From: Desulfocapsa sp050291935
GTDB taxonomy: Bacteria; Desulfobacterota; Desulfobulbia; Desulfobulbales; Desulfocapsaceae
Length of the DNA: 64,000 nt
Reading direction: 5' to 3'
NCBI GenBank assembly: GCA_050291935.1
Contig: JBNKKR010000001.1
Coordinates: 118,287 to 182,286 of the forward strand
Under the pieces are notes generated by a model. It saw nothing but the letters and a program-made list of their open reading frames with translations, was not told the DNA's origin and searched no databases. Made by a program: the position numbers and the translations under genes. Shown piece by piece: positions 7,773 through 16,750 of the stretch. Position 1 is the first letter of the stretch. The number at the start of each line of letters is the position of its first letter.

Positions 7773-9209
7773 TTAAAATTTACCGTGGTTCACCAGAAAG
7801 TGCACAGCGATAGAAGCTGCATAGCCAAGGGCTATAACTGGTGTCCACTTCAGATGTGCTCCAAAGGTATAGATTCCACGGGCCTGACCCATGAGAGCAA
7901 CCCCGGCAGCCGATCCAATGGAGAGCAGGCTGCCTCCAACCCCTGCAGTAAGGGTTACCAACAGCCACTGCCCTTGAGACATATCCGGCAGCATGGTAAG
8001 TACTGCAAACATCACTGGAATGTTATCCACAATAGCTGAAAGTATACCAACGGTGACGTTGGCATATGTAGCACCCCAACTTTCATACATCACATGGGAA
8101 ACCATTCCTAAATATCCCATAAATCCTAAGCCCCCAACGCAGAGCATCACACCATAAAAGAAAAAGAGCGTGTCCCACTCGGCCCTGGCAACGGATTTGA
8201 AGATGTCAAAAGAAATGGTATCACCTATTCGTTCATTGGCTTTTTCAGAATCGTAACGAACCCCTTTTGCATGCTTATGGTGGGTTTTTTTCAGGTAAAA
8301 TCCATATAATTTGAGGTATGACAGTCCCATCATCATTCCGGTCATTGGCGGTAAATGGAGAAAGTTGTGAAAACTTACCGCAGTGACAATGGTCATCAGA
8401 AAGAGGAGCATAACGATAACTCCTCCCCGTTTCATGGTGATAACCTGACCATCCCCCACAGGCTTGGTTTTTTCTATGGCAAAATTCATAATCAGCGCGG
8501 GGATAAACCAGTTGACAAGAGAGGGGATAAAAAGAGCGAAAAATTGACCAAAACTGACAATTCCCTTTTGCCAGACCATAAGTGTGGTGATATCACCAAA
8601 GGGACTGAACGCCCCACCGGCATTTGCTCCGACGACGATGTTGATACAGGAAAGGGAAACAAATTTTGCTTTCCCTTTACCAAGGGCCATTACAACGGCG
8701 CACATAAGCAGAGCCGTGGTCAGATTGTCGGCAACGGGCGATATAACAAAGGCGAGGGCTCCGGTTATCCAGAACAGTTGACGAAAGGAGAGTCCAGCTG
8801 ACACTAGTTTTGTTCGAAGTGTTTGGAAAACAAGCCGTTCCTCCATGGCGTTTATGTAGGTCATAGCCACCAAAAGAAAGAAGAACAGCTCGGCATATTC
8901 CAATATATTGTGACGTATGGCGATTTCGGCTGCGTGGGGCATGCCGTGTTGCGCATATATATAGGCGATAAAGATCCAAATTATTCCAGCGGCGACGAGT
9001 ACCGGTTTTGATTTTCGAAGATGGGTGTACTCTTCTGCCATCACAAGGAGATAGGCAATGCCAAAGATAAATAAGGAGAGATACCCCAAAGTAGTGCTTG
9101 TGAGATCCAGCGTTTCTGTGGCATGAGCTGTAGCTGCAAACAGATGTTCTGGACAGAACAGGGGAAAGAATAAGGTCAATGAGCACAAGAGCCTGATGAG
9201 ACTGGGCAT
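7773..9209 (-). CDS. nhaD: Na+/H+ antiporter NhaD
   Basis: Inner-membrane sodium/proton antiporter of the NhaD/ArsB-like ion transporter superfamily. Of 478 residues, there is an N-terminal hydrophobic signal-like segment, then about 12 membrane spans. The two conserved re-entrant motifs with Asp-Asn are visible: SPVADNLTTALL in the first half and SAIVDNIPVMFA in the second. NVVVGANAGGAFSPFGDITTLMVW-type residues are also present (INIVVGANAGGAF). NhaD is common in marine and haloalkaliphilic bacteria, consistent with a saline habitat. It is transcribed alone, facing hisHF. Confidence 0.92.
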   Translation of the reverse strand: MPSLIRLLCSLTLFFPLFCPEHLFAATAHATETLDLTSTTLGYLSLFIFGIAYLLVMAEEYTHLRKSKPVLVAAGIIWIFIAYIYAQHGMPHAAEIAIRHNILEYAELFFFLLVAMTYINAMEERLVFQTLRTKLVSAGLSFRQLFWITGALAFVISPVADNLTTALLMCAVVMALGKGKAKFVSLSCINIVVGANAGGAFSPFGDITTLMVWQKGIVSFGQFFALFIPSLVNWFIPALIMNFAIEKTKPVGDGQVITMKRGGVIVMLLFLMTIVTAVSFHNFLHLPPMTGMMMGLSYLKLYGFYLKKTHHKHAKGVRYDSEKANERIGDTISFDIFKSVARAEWDTLFFFYGVMLCVGGLGFMGYLGMVSHVMYESWGATYANVTVGILSAIVDNIPVMFAVLTMLPDMSQGQWLLVTLTAGVGGSLLSIGSAAGVALMGQARGIYTFGAHLKWTPVIALGYAASIAVHFLVNHGKF

Positions 9210-9326
9210 GGGGTTCTCCTTACAGTGATGAGTGTTGAAAATTTAGACAAACTGGAAGAAGCATACCATAGTCGTTCTTAGACTTACAAGAAAGGCTAAA
9301 ATTAAAATTGTAATGCCTTGGGAACG

Positions 9327-10331
9327 TTAAGTCGTTTGTATTCTGACTCTTGCGGGCTGGCAGGGTTGGGGGACAAAGAAAGGTAAAAAATGTTGTCCCA
9401 TGGTTTTAGTGGTTGAGCCAATACGATGGATGGCCGAATGATTCCCTTCTTTTTGCATTTCTACAACTTCCCAGGATTGTTCAGCGTCAATTAGTGTCTT
9501 CATAAATGCCAGATGCTGGGTGTGTCCACTTCTTTTGGCTATAACATGGCCAAGAATGGGGCATCCCATCAGGGCAAGATCGCCAATAAGGTCTAAAACC
9601 TTATGACGGACAAATTCATCACTAAATCGTAAGCCACCATCATTTAAAACATTTTGACGATCCCAGTGGATGGCAATCACATTGTTGAGGTTACCACCTT
9701 GTGCAAGCCCTCTGGACCAAAGTTCTTCGACCTGTTCAACATAACCAAAGGTCCTTGCCCTTGATATCTCTTTTTGAAATCGTTCAGGAGTTACATCAAT
9801 GGAATAGGATTGTCTATTAATAAGGGAATCTTCAAAATGTATCTCTCCACTTATCTTAAACCCATCATAGGGAAGAATCTTGATTTCAGTATCGCCCGAT
9901 GTAAAGCTGATCTCCCTGGTAATACGCAGCACATGACGCATGGCCTTTTGTTTCCTAAGTCCTGCCTTTTGCAAAAGCAGCATAAACGGGCCAGCACTCC
10001 CATCCATAATTGGTACTTCTGCGCCATCAAGTTCGATATCAGCATTGTCAATGCCAAAGCCCTGCAGTGCGGCCATAAGGTGTTCGGTTGTGGAAACACT
10101 CCCCTGTTTGTCGCCGATGGTGGTCGCCATAAAGGTGTCTATTACCTTATCCATATGCGCTGGAATACCATCGCTGTCTTCAAGGTCTGTGCGAAAAAAG
10201 CGGATACCTGAGTTTGTTGGTGCCGGTTTGATGCGCAGATTGATCTCATTTCCGGAATGTAACCCCACTCCGGAACATGTGACAACTTGACTGATGGTAT
10301 GTTGATAAGGGCTAAGGGAAATAGACGCCAT
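9327..10331 (-). CDS. lpxC: UDP-3-O-acyl-N-acetylglucosamine deacetylase LpxC
   Basis: Zinc-dependent, committing step of lipid A synthesis. Of 334 residues, the N-terminal STTEHLMAALQGFGIDNADIELDGAE segment supplies a zinc His, and HKVLDLIGDLALMG carries the second zinc His and the Asp. The HTQHLAFMK-type segment near the end of the family core follows (RSGHTQHLAF). The C-terminus runs about 25 residues beyond the usual end. lpxK lies upstream on the same strand with a 212-base gap, so it may have its own promoter. Confidence 0.95.
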   Translation of the reverse strand: MASISLSPYQHTISQVVTCSGVGLHSGNEINLRIKPAPTNSGIRFFRTDLEDSDGIPAHMDKVIDTFMATTIGDKQGSVSTTEHLMAALQGFGIDNADIELDGAEVPIMDGSAGPFMLLLQKAGLRKQKAMRHVLRITREISFTSGDTEIKILPYDGFKISGEIHFEDSLINRQSYSIDVTPERFQKEISRARTFGYVEQVEELWSRGLAQGGNLNNVIAIHWDRQNVLNDGGLRFSDEFVRHKVLDLIGDLALMGCPILGHVIAKRSGHTQHLAFMKTLIDAEQSWEVVEMQKEGNHSAIHRIGSTTKTMGQHFLPFFVPQPCQPARVRIQTT

Positions 10332-10543
10332 TTTTTATCCTTTTATATCAATGAAGAATAGTTTGTTATGTAATTCTTGAATTGATTGCAAAAAATGTAC
10401 CATATGGAGATGTCGGTTGTTTGGGGGAGATGCTTTGTTGTTTTTGTAAACAAAACAGTGTGTTGAGTTGTTTGTGTTCTTTTTTTCAGTGGTCTGCTAC
10501 ATTGTGTGGGATTTGACACAGCTGAGGAAAAAATGACATGATT

Positions 10544-11599
10544 TCAAGCTTTGAAAGCGCTGATCTCTGATTTGAGATAGGTGTGGAATTCCTTGCTGGG
10601 CTCTACTTGCATTTGCAGGGAGAACAGGGGGAGCTTGAACTGTTCCGGTCGTAATTTGACAAAATCTTTTTCGGTGGTGATCAGTCCTGCGGCACCGCAA
10701 GAGAGAGCCTGTTTGTTGATTTTTTTGAGTAAGGATGAAGTAAAGGGATGGTGATCTTTGAGGGGAAGAAAGCCCACCGGCTCAATGTTGTTACTTTGAA
10801 GGCTATTGTAAAAGTTGTTCGGCTGGCCGATTCCACAAAACGCAAAAAGAGGGCCTGGAAGGTCTGCAAGTTGACAAATGCTTTTGTCGGTGAGTGATTG
10901 GGCCTGTTGCGCTTTATAGGAGGTGAAGAATACAGGTTTACCAGGGAAACGTTGCTCAAGGAGTTCTTTGAAACGGGTTGCACGCTCAAATAATTCTTCG
11001 TTGACTCCGGTTATAACAAAGGAAGAGCAACGTCTTAACGCAGAAACAGGTTCGCGTAAATCACCACCGGGAAAGACCCTGCTGTTGCCGGCAAGGCTTG
11101 CACCACTAAACAGTACAAGATCAAGATCACGCTGGACGGCCAGGTGCTGGAATCCGTCGTCAAGGATAATCGCGTCGCATTTGGCATGGTCCTGTGCGTA
11201 TTTACAGGGTAGAATTCGTACAATTCCAGTGAGTACGTGTATGCCGGGAAGTTTATGACCTAAGAAACATGGTTCATCTCCTGCGTCTTTTGCATCCAAC
11301 AAAACCTTTTTCCCATCGGAAACCACATTGACTCTTTCGTCTGCTTTTCCACCATAGCCCCTTGAAACGATGGCCGGTGTATAACCCATATCCTGCATAA
11401 GTGATGCGATATAGGCAACAACCGGAGTTTTGCCGGTACCGCCCATGGTAAGATTACCCACTGAGATTACCGGAATGTGTAGCCTATAGCTTCGCAATAT
11501 CCTGCGATGGTAACAAAATTCCCGTGCTCTCATTACTGCACTGTAGAGAGGACTAAAGGGGCGGCCGAAAAAATTAAGTAATGAAAATTTTTGTGACAT
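10544..11599 (-). CDS. lpxK: tetraacyldisaccharide 4'-kinase LpxK
   Basis: Phosphorylates the 4' position of the lipid A disaccharide at the inner membrane. Of 351 residues, the Walker A is in GNLTMGGTGKTPVV (about 46-59), followed by SRGYGGKADERVNVV and DAGDEPCFLGHKLPG. The Walker B-type AIILDDGFQHLAVQRDLDLVLF is near residues 155-175, and the family-typical REPVSALRRCSSFVITG follows. It sits upstream of lpxC on the same strand. Start at ATG 11599. Confidence 0.95.
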   Translation of the reverse strand: MSQKFSLLNFFGRPFSPLYSAVMRAREFCYHRRILRSYRLHIPVISVGNLTMGGTGKTPVVAYIASLMQDMGYTPAIVSRGYGGKADERVNVVSDGKKVLLDAKDAGDEPCFLGHKLPGIHVLTGIVRILPCKYAQDHAKCDAIILDDGFQHLAVQRDLDLVLFSGASLAGNSRVFPGGDLREPVSALRRCSSFVITGVNEELFERATRFKELLEQRFPGKPVFFTSYKAQQAQSLTDKSICQLADLPGPLFAFCGIGQPNNFYNSLQSNNIEPVGFLPLKDHHPFTSSLLKKINKQALSCGAAGLITTEKDFVKLRPEQFKLPLFSLQMQVEPSKEFHTYLKSEISAFKA

Positions 11600-11732
11600 G
11601 GATAAAGTATGGCGTATGTTCGCTCAATTATCGAATGAGTATTAACGTTCTTTGTTTGGAACAGTTTTTTCTCACTTTTAAGAAGAGAAAGGGCGTGACA
11701 TTTAAAAAGTAACGATTATTCTCCACTTCCTT

Positions 11733-11759
11733 TTGACTAAATCATAAGTTAATGATACT
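11733..11759 (+). promoter_or_regulatory. possible promoter of the liv operon
   Basis: TTGACT at 11733-11738 with GATACT at 11754-11759 (15-base spacer), or TACTAA two bases later (17-base spacer). It is the best sigma70-like pair in the 250 bases between lpxK (divergent) and livJ. Weak -10, so tentative. Confidence 0.3.
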
Positions 11760-11849
11760 AACATTTGCAGAGAGTTTCAGCCCCATTCTTCCAAAAAAGT
11801 AATGGATGAAGGTTGGGAAAAGATAAACTATTAATTTTTGGAGATGAAC

Positions 11850-12980
11850 ATGCAGTCAGGATTAAAGAAAAAACTCTTAGTCGCAGCGCTTTCCCTTGGT
11901 TTTGCAATGGCGGTTCCCGTTGCAGGAATGGCAGGAGATACCATTAAACTTGGTGTGGCTGGTGCCCAGAGTGGTGATCTTGCCTCTTATGGGCTTCCAA
12001 CTGTTAAGGCGGCAGAACTTGTTGTTGCTGAATTTAATGCCAAGGGTGGAATTAATGGCAAAAAAATTGAACTTCTTATTGAAGACGATGTGTGTAAGCC
12101 AGAAGTTGCAACAAATACCGCCACAAAATTAGTGACCGATGGTGTTGATGTTGTCCTTGGCCATATCTGCTCAGGGGCCACCAAAGCAGCATTGCCAATT
12201 TATAAGGAAGCTGGCATTGTGGTTATGTCTCCATCGGCAACGAATCCTGAGTTGACCCAGTCCGGTGATTATCCAAACTTTTTCAGAACCATCCCATCAG
12301 ATGACGCACAGGCAAGGACCGAAGTTGACTTTGCTCTTAATACAATCGGTGCGAAGAAGATTGCAGTAATCCATGACAAAGGTGATTACGGGAAAGGCTT
12401 GGCTGAATTTGCCAAAAAATTTATTGAGGAGTCAGGAAAGGCGGAAGTGGCCCTTTTTGAAGGTGTAACTCCTGGCGCCGTTGATTACACAGCCATTGTT
12501 CAGAAGATCAAACGTTCTGGGGCAGATGCTGTTATCTTTGGTGGCTACCATCCAGAAGCCTCAAAAATTGTTTCCATGATCAAGAAAAAGCGGATGAACA
12601 CCGTTTTTATCTCCGATGATGGTGTAAAAGATGATACTTTTATCAAAGTTGCAGGGAAAAACGCCGAGGGTGTTTACGCTTCCGGCACCACCGATAACAG
12701 TCAAAACCCACTTTCCATTGCAGCAGTTGAGGCCCATAAAAAGACCTACAACGCTGATCCCGGCGCTTTTTATCCAGAGGCCTATTCAGCAGCCATTGCT
12801 TTGTTAAATGCCATTGAAAAAGCCGGCTCCACCGATATGGCGGCCATTGTTAAAGCATTACAGAGTGAGAAAGTTGAAACCCCCGTTGGAAACATCAGCT
12901 TTGACGCAAAAGGGGATGCCGTGGGTGTTGGTTTTGCCATGTATCAGGTTCAAGATGGAGCATATGTAGAAGTTAAATAG
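11850..12980 (+). CDS. livJ: branched-chain amino acid ABC transporter, periplasmic binding protein
   Basis: Type I periplasmic binding protein (LivJ/LivK family), 376 residues. The Sec signal peptide has KKK, a hydrophobic run and a VAGMAGDTIK cleavage region near residue 25-28. The mature part has the LivJ hallmarks GVAGAQSGDLASYG, VLGHICSGATKAALPIYKEAGIVVMSPSATNPEL and FFRTIPSDDAQA. A TTG six bases upstream is possible, but GGAG at 11840-11843 is six bases ahead of the ATG at 11850. It is the first gene of livJHMGF, separated from livH by a terminator-like hairpin. Confidence 0.93.
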   Translation: MQSGLKKKLLVAALSLGFAMAVPVAGMAGDTIKLGVAGAQSGDLASYGLPTVKAAELVVAEFNAKGGINGKKIELLIEDDVCKPEVATNTATKLVTDGVDVVLGHICSGATKAALPIYKEAGIVVMSPSATNPELTQSGDYPNFFRTIPSDDAQARTEVDFALNTIGAKKIAVIHDKGDYGKGLAEFAKKFIEESGKAEVALFEGVTPGAVDYTAIVQKIKRSGADAVIFGGYHPEASKIVSMIKKKRMNTVFISDDGVKDDTFIKVAGKNAEGVYASGTTDNSQNPLSIAAVEAHKKTYNADPGAFYPEAYSAAIALLNAIEKAGSTDMAAIVKALQSEKVETPVGNISFDAKGDAVGVGFAMYQVQDGAYVEVK

Positions 12981-13003
12981 TAGATTTTTATTGCTTACCC
13001 ATT

Positions 13004-13043
13004 GCCCGAAACAGTCTTAGGCTGTTTCGGGCTGTTCTTTTTT
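13004..13043 (+). terminator. hairpin between livJ and livH (partial terminator)
   Basis: An 11-bp inverted repeat, GCCCGAAACAG (13004-13014) and CTGTTTCGGGC (13022-13032), followed by TGTTCTTTTTT. It has the form of an intrinsic terminator but sits inside the liv operon, 29 bases before livH. Partial read-through would give an excess of binding protein over membrane subunits, the usual stoichiometry for ABC importers. Confidence 0.75.
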
Positions 13044-13071
13044 GGCATTTCTCTTACCTGGTTTGTAACTC

Positions 13072-13974
13072 ATGGATTATTTTATAGAACTATTCTTCGG
13101 AGGGTTGACAAGGGGGTCGATTTATGCCCTGATTGCTCTAGGGTATACCATGGTATATGGTATCATCGGTCTTATCAATTTCGCCCACGGTGAGATTTAT
13201 ATGATAGGGGCATTCACCGCTTTTATTGTGGCAACGGTGCTCTCCATATATGGTTTCCCTTTATTGGCCATTGTGGTTATCGCAGGGCTTGCTGCTGCAG
13301 TCTGGTCAAGCGCATACGGATACACCGTTGAAAAGCTTGCCTATAGACCGCTTCGCAAGGCACCAAGACTTGCTCCTCTAATCAGTGCCATTGGGATGTC
13401 TATTTTTTTGCAGAATTACGTGCTGCTTGCCCAGACTTCTGATTTTCTGCAGTTTCCAGCGCTTATTCCGGATTTTGCCTTTATGGAACCGGTGGCCCAT
13501 ATTGTTGGTTCTTCTGATCTTGTCATCTTAGTGAGCACGGCAGTTGTTATGGTTGGGCTTACTTTTTTAATAAAGTTCACAAAGATAGGGAAGGCCATGC
13601 GTGCCACTGCCCAGGATAAAACCATGGCGGTGCTGGTGGGTATCAATGTGGACAGGGTTATTTCGGCGACCTTTATCATCGGTTCTGCTTTGGCTGCCAT
13701 TGGCGGCATGCTGATAGCTTCTCATATTGGACAAATCAACTTTTATATTGGTTTTATTGCTGGCATTAAAGCCTTTACTGCTGCTGTTCTTGGGGGAATT
13801 GGCTCGATTCCAGGGGCAGTGCTTGGCAGCCTTGTGTTAGGTCTTACAGAAAGTTTTGCCACTGGCTATATATCTTCAGATTATGAGGATGTTTTTGCCT
13901 TTTCACTCCTGGTGTTGATTTTGATTTTTAAACCATCCGGTCTTCTTGGCAAGGCTGAAACCCAAAAAGTGTGA
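13072..13974 (+). CDS. livH: branched-chain amino acid ABC transporter permease LivH
   Basis: 300-residue permease with the family-opening TRGSIYALIALGYTMVYGIIGLINFAHGEIYMIGAF (here residues about 12-48) and the EAA-like loop GKAMRATAQDKTMAVLVGINVDRVISATFIIG where the ATPase docks. About eight membrane spans; the C-terminal FKPSGLLG motif is typical. It is eight bases from livM and part of livJHMGF. Confidence 0.94.
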   Translation: MDYFIELFFGGLTRGSIYALIALGYTMVYGIIGLINFAHGEIYMIGAFTAFIVATVLSIYGFPLLAIVVIAGLAAAVWSSAYGYTVEKLAYRPLRKAPRLAPLISAIGMSIFLQNYVLLAQTSDFLQFPALIPDFAFMEPVAHIVGSSDLVILVSTAVVMVGLTFLIKFTKIGKAMRATAQDKTMAVLVGINVDRVISATFIIGSALAAIGGMLIASHIGQINFYIGFIAGIKAFTAAVLGGIGSIPGAVLGSLVLGLTESFATGYISSDYEDVFAFSLLVLILIFKPSGLLGKAETQKV

Positions 13975-13982
13975 GGTGACAG

Positions 13983-15212
13983 ATGGCTCCTGTTAACGAA
14001 CTCAAGCGCTCAGCTCTTATTGCCCTGTGGTTTGCATTCTTAACCTTCCCTATTTTGGTTATTAAAGTTGATCCATTCGAGCGGATTGTGCACTGGCGAT
14101 GGCAGAATATGTTTTTTGTGGCCTTTGGCAGTTTTGTCCTTTCCATTCTTGCCAAGGTCTTTTTGATCCAAAAGGAAAGAAGGGCCTCAAAAAGAAAACG
14201 AAAAGCTGCCGTTGAGCCAATTGTTCAGCGAATTATTCAACAACCAAGGTTTCTCTATCCCCTTTCTGTTGCCTGTTTTGCTTTTGCTCTGGTCTTTCCT
14301 TTTCTCTTTTCCACCTACCAGACAAATATTATGACCACTGCACTTATGTATGTGGTGCTGGGTCTTGGTTTAAATATCGTGGTTGGCGTAGCAGGGCTGC
14401 TTGATCTTGGCTATGTTGCTTTTTATGCTGTGGGAGCGTATAGTTACGCGCTTTTAAGTACCCATTTTGGTCTGGGTTTCTGGGTGGTGCTTCCTGTGGG
14501 AGGATTGCTTGCCGCATTTTTTGGGATACTTTTAGGCTTTCCAGTCTTACGACTTCGAGGTGATTATCTTGCCATCGTAACCCTTGGTTTTGGTGAAATT
14601 ATTCGTTTGATATTGGAAAACTGGAACGAATTCTCCCATGGACCAAGTGGGATTGCCAATATTCCACGGCCGGGTTTTTTCGGGATGGATATGTCTTTTG
14701 AAGGGGGAATATTCTATATCTATTATCTTATTGTCCTGTTAGTTGTCTTTACCATTTTTGTGGTAAACAGGTTGCAAAACTCAAGGCTTGGCCGGGCGTG
14801 GCTTGCCCTTCGGGAAGATGAGATTGCCTGTCAGGCCATGGGCATTGATAAAACAAAGACAAAATTAATCGCATTTGCTCTGGGCGCATTCTGGGCTGGA
14901 TTAGTTGGTGTGATTTTTGCCGCAAAGACCACCTTTGTCAATCCGGCAAGTTTTACCTTTTTGGAGTCGGCGATTATTCTTTCCATTGTTGTTTTAGGGG
15001 GGATGGGATCCATTGTCGGAGTAATTGTGGGAGCACTCATTCTCATTCTTATGCCCGAATATTTACGTGCACTTTCCGAATATCGTATGCTTGCCTTTGG
15101 GGCAATTCTTGTGATTATGATGGTCTTTAAGCCAGATGGTATTATCTCCAACGTGCGACGCAGCTATAAGTTTAAAGGGCACACTGGAATGGAAGGAGAA
15201 GGGCATGAGTAG
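13983..15212 (+). CDS. livM: branched-chain amino acid ABC transporter permease LivM
   Basis: 409-residue second permease. It has an N-terminal extension with two extra hydrophobic segments and a basic linker (KERRASKRKRKAA, about 60-72), as in E. coli LivM. The core follows: GLGLNIVVGVAGLLDLGYVAFYAVGAYSYAL, FPVLRLRGDYLAIVTLGFGEIIRL, and the ATPase-contact loop RLGRAWLALREDEIACQAMGIDKTKTKLIAF. It ends by overlapping the livG start by eight bases. Confidence 0.94.
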   Translation: MAPVNELKRSALIALWFAFLTFPILVIKVDPFERIVHWRWQNMFFVAFGSFVLSILAKVFLIQKERRASKRKRKAAVEPIVQRIIQQPRFLYPLSVACFAFALVFPFLFSTYQTNIMTTALMYVVLGLGLNIVVGVAGLLDLGYVAFYAVGAYSYALLSTHFGLGFWVVLPVGGLLAAFFGILLGFPVLRLRGDYLAIVTLGFGEIIRLILENWNEFSHGPSGIANIPRPGFFGMDMSFEGGIFYIYYLIVLLVVFTIFVVNRLQNSRLGRAWLALREDEIACQAMGIDKTKTKLIAFALGAFWAGLVGVIFAAKTTFVNPASFTFLESAIILSIVVLGGMGSIVGVIVGALILILMPEYLRALSEYRMLAFGAILVIMMVFKPDGIISNVRRSYKFKGHTGMEGEGHE

Positions 15213-16005
15213 TAGTATACCGACAATTCTTAGTGTCAACGGCTTAAGCAAGCATTTTGGCGGTATTAAGGCCGTTGATAGTGTGGATCTTGATATCAAA
15301 CAGGGGAAAATTGTAGCCCTTATTGGTCCAAACGGTGCTGGTAAAACAACTTTTTTTAACTGTCTTACGGGAATATATACTCCCACCAAGGGTAATATTA
15401 TCTTAAGTAACCCCGATACGGGAAAAACAACGAGGATAAATGGAAAAAAGCCAAATAAGATAACTGAAATAGGCATGGCTCGTACCTTTCAAAATATTCG
15501 GCTTTTTCCCAATATGAGTGTTCTTGAAAATGTGATGATAGGAAGGCACTGCAGGACTAAGGCCTTTATTTTGGGAGCGATTTTTAGAAATAAAGCCACC
15601 AGGGTGGAAGAGCATCAGATAGTAGAACAGAGTTACGAAATTTTAAAAAAAATTGGTCTTCATAAACAGGTAAATGAACAGGCGAGAAATCTGTCATACG
15701 GTGCACAGAGGCGTCTTGAAATCGGAAGAGCCCTGGCTACCGAGCCGTTTTTGTTGCTTTTGGATGAACCGGCTGCCGGAATGAACCCCAGGGAGACGGA
15801 AGCGTTGGTGACTCTTATTAGAGAGATATGCAAAGAGGGACATTCTATTTTACTTATTGAACACGATATGAAGCTTGTGATGAGTCTTTCGGATCGAATC
15901 TTTGTTATGGATTACGGAAAGAAGATTGCTCAGGGGACACCCGTTGAGGTACGCGAAAATCCTGCTGTTATTAAGGCATATCTTGGGGAGGATGTCGATG
16001 CTTGA
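15205..16005 (+). CDS. livG: branched-chain amino acid ABC transporter ATPase LivG
   Basis: 266-residue ATPase. Walker A is GPNGAGKTTFFN, the Q-loop region is ARTFQNIRLFPNMSVLENVMIG, the signature is NLSYGAQRRLEIGRAL, Walker B is LLLLDEPAAGMN, and the switch His is in LLIEHDMKLVM. The AAGMNPRETE after Walker B is a LivG hallmark. The start at ATG 15205 overlaps livM by eight bases (translational coupling). A longer open frame to 15136 exists but lies wholly inside livM. Confidence 0.94.
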   Translation: MSSSIPTILSVNGLSKHFGGIKAVDSVDLDIKQGKIVALIGPNGAGKTTFFNCLTGIYTPTKGNIILSNPDTGKTTRINGKKPNKITEIGMARTFQNIRLFPNMSVLENVMIGRHCRTKAFILGAIFRNKATRVEEHQIVEQSYEILKKIGLHKQVNEQARNLSYGAQRRLEIGRALATEPFLLLLDEPAAGMNPRETEALVTLIREICKEGHSILLIEHDMKLVMSLSDRIFVMDYGKKIAQGTPVEVRENPAVIKAYLGEDVDA

Positions 16006-16705
16006 GCTTAGAAATGTCAATGCGGCCTATGGCAATATCCAGGTGTTGCATAACGTTGATCTGGTTATTCATGAAGGGGAAATAATCACCCTTATTGGTG
16101 CCAATGGCGCTGGTAAATCCACCACTTTGATGACCATTTCCGGGATAGTGCCCATCCGATCAGGAAAAATTGTATTTGAGGGAGAACGGATCAACACCTG
16201 TTCTCCTGAAGCTTTGGTGGCCAAGGGTATCTGTCAGGTGCCGGAAGGAAGGCGTATTTTCCCTGAACTCACGGTGATGGAAAATCTTGATATGGGGGCC
16301 TTTTTGCGAACTGATAGTGATGGTATAAAGGAAGATCTGGACTATGTGTTTAGTCTGTTTCCGATTTTGGCCGATAGGCGTAATCAAGACGGGGGTACCT
16401 TAAGTGGCGGTGAACAACAGATGCTTGCCATGTCCCGGGCCCTGATGGCAAGGCCGAAACTGCTCCTTTTAGATGAACCTTCCATGGGGCTGGCTCCCCT
16501 TGTTATTAAACAGATTTTTGAGATAATAAAGAAAATTAACAAGGAACAGAATACAACCATTTTTCTGGTCGAACAGAATGCGAATCAGGCTTTGCATGTT
16601 GCGGATCGCGGATATGTTATTGAAAATGGTGTAATTACCATTGGCGATAGCGCGCAAAATTTGTTAGAAAACCAGGATATTCAAAAGGCCTATCTTGGCA
16701 TCTAA
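15998..16705 (+). CDS. livF: branched-chain amino acid ABC transporter ATPase LivF
   Basis: 235-residue ATPase with Walker A GANGAGKSTTLM, VPEGRRIFPELTVMENLDMGAF, signature LSGGEQQMLAMSRALM, Walker B LLLLDEPSMGLAPLV, and VEQNANQAL with the Gln-Asn typical of LivF in place of the switch His region. Two in-frame ATGs overlap the end of livG (15992 and 15998). The GGGGAGG at 15985-15991 is correctly spaced for 15998. Last gene of the liv set. Confidence 0.93.
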   Translation: MLELRNVNAAYGNIQVLHNVDLVIHEGEIITLIGANGAGKSTTLMTISGIVPIRSGKIVFEGERINTCSPEALVAKGICQVPEGRRIFPELTVMENLDMGAFLRTDSDGIKEDLDYVFSLFPILADRRNQDGGTLSGGEQQMLAMSRALMARPKLLLLDEPSMGLAPLVIKQIFEIIKKINKEQNTTIFLVEQNANQALHVADRGYVIENGVITIGDSAQNLLENQDIQKAYLGI

Positions 16706-16750
16706 AAAACTCAGGAGTTCCCGGCAGAGCATGGGAATTTGGCAAATATT

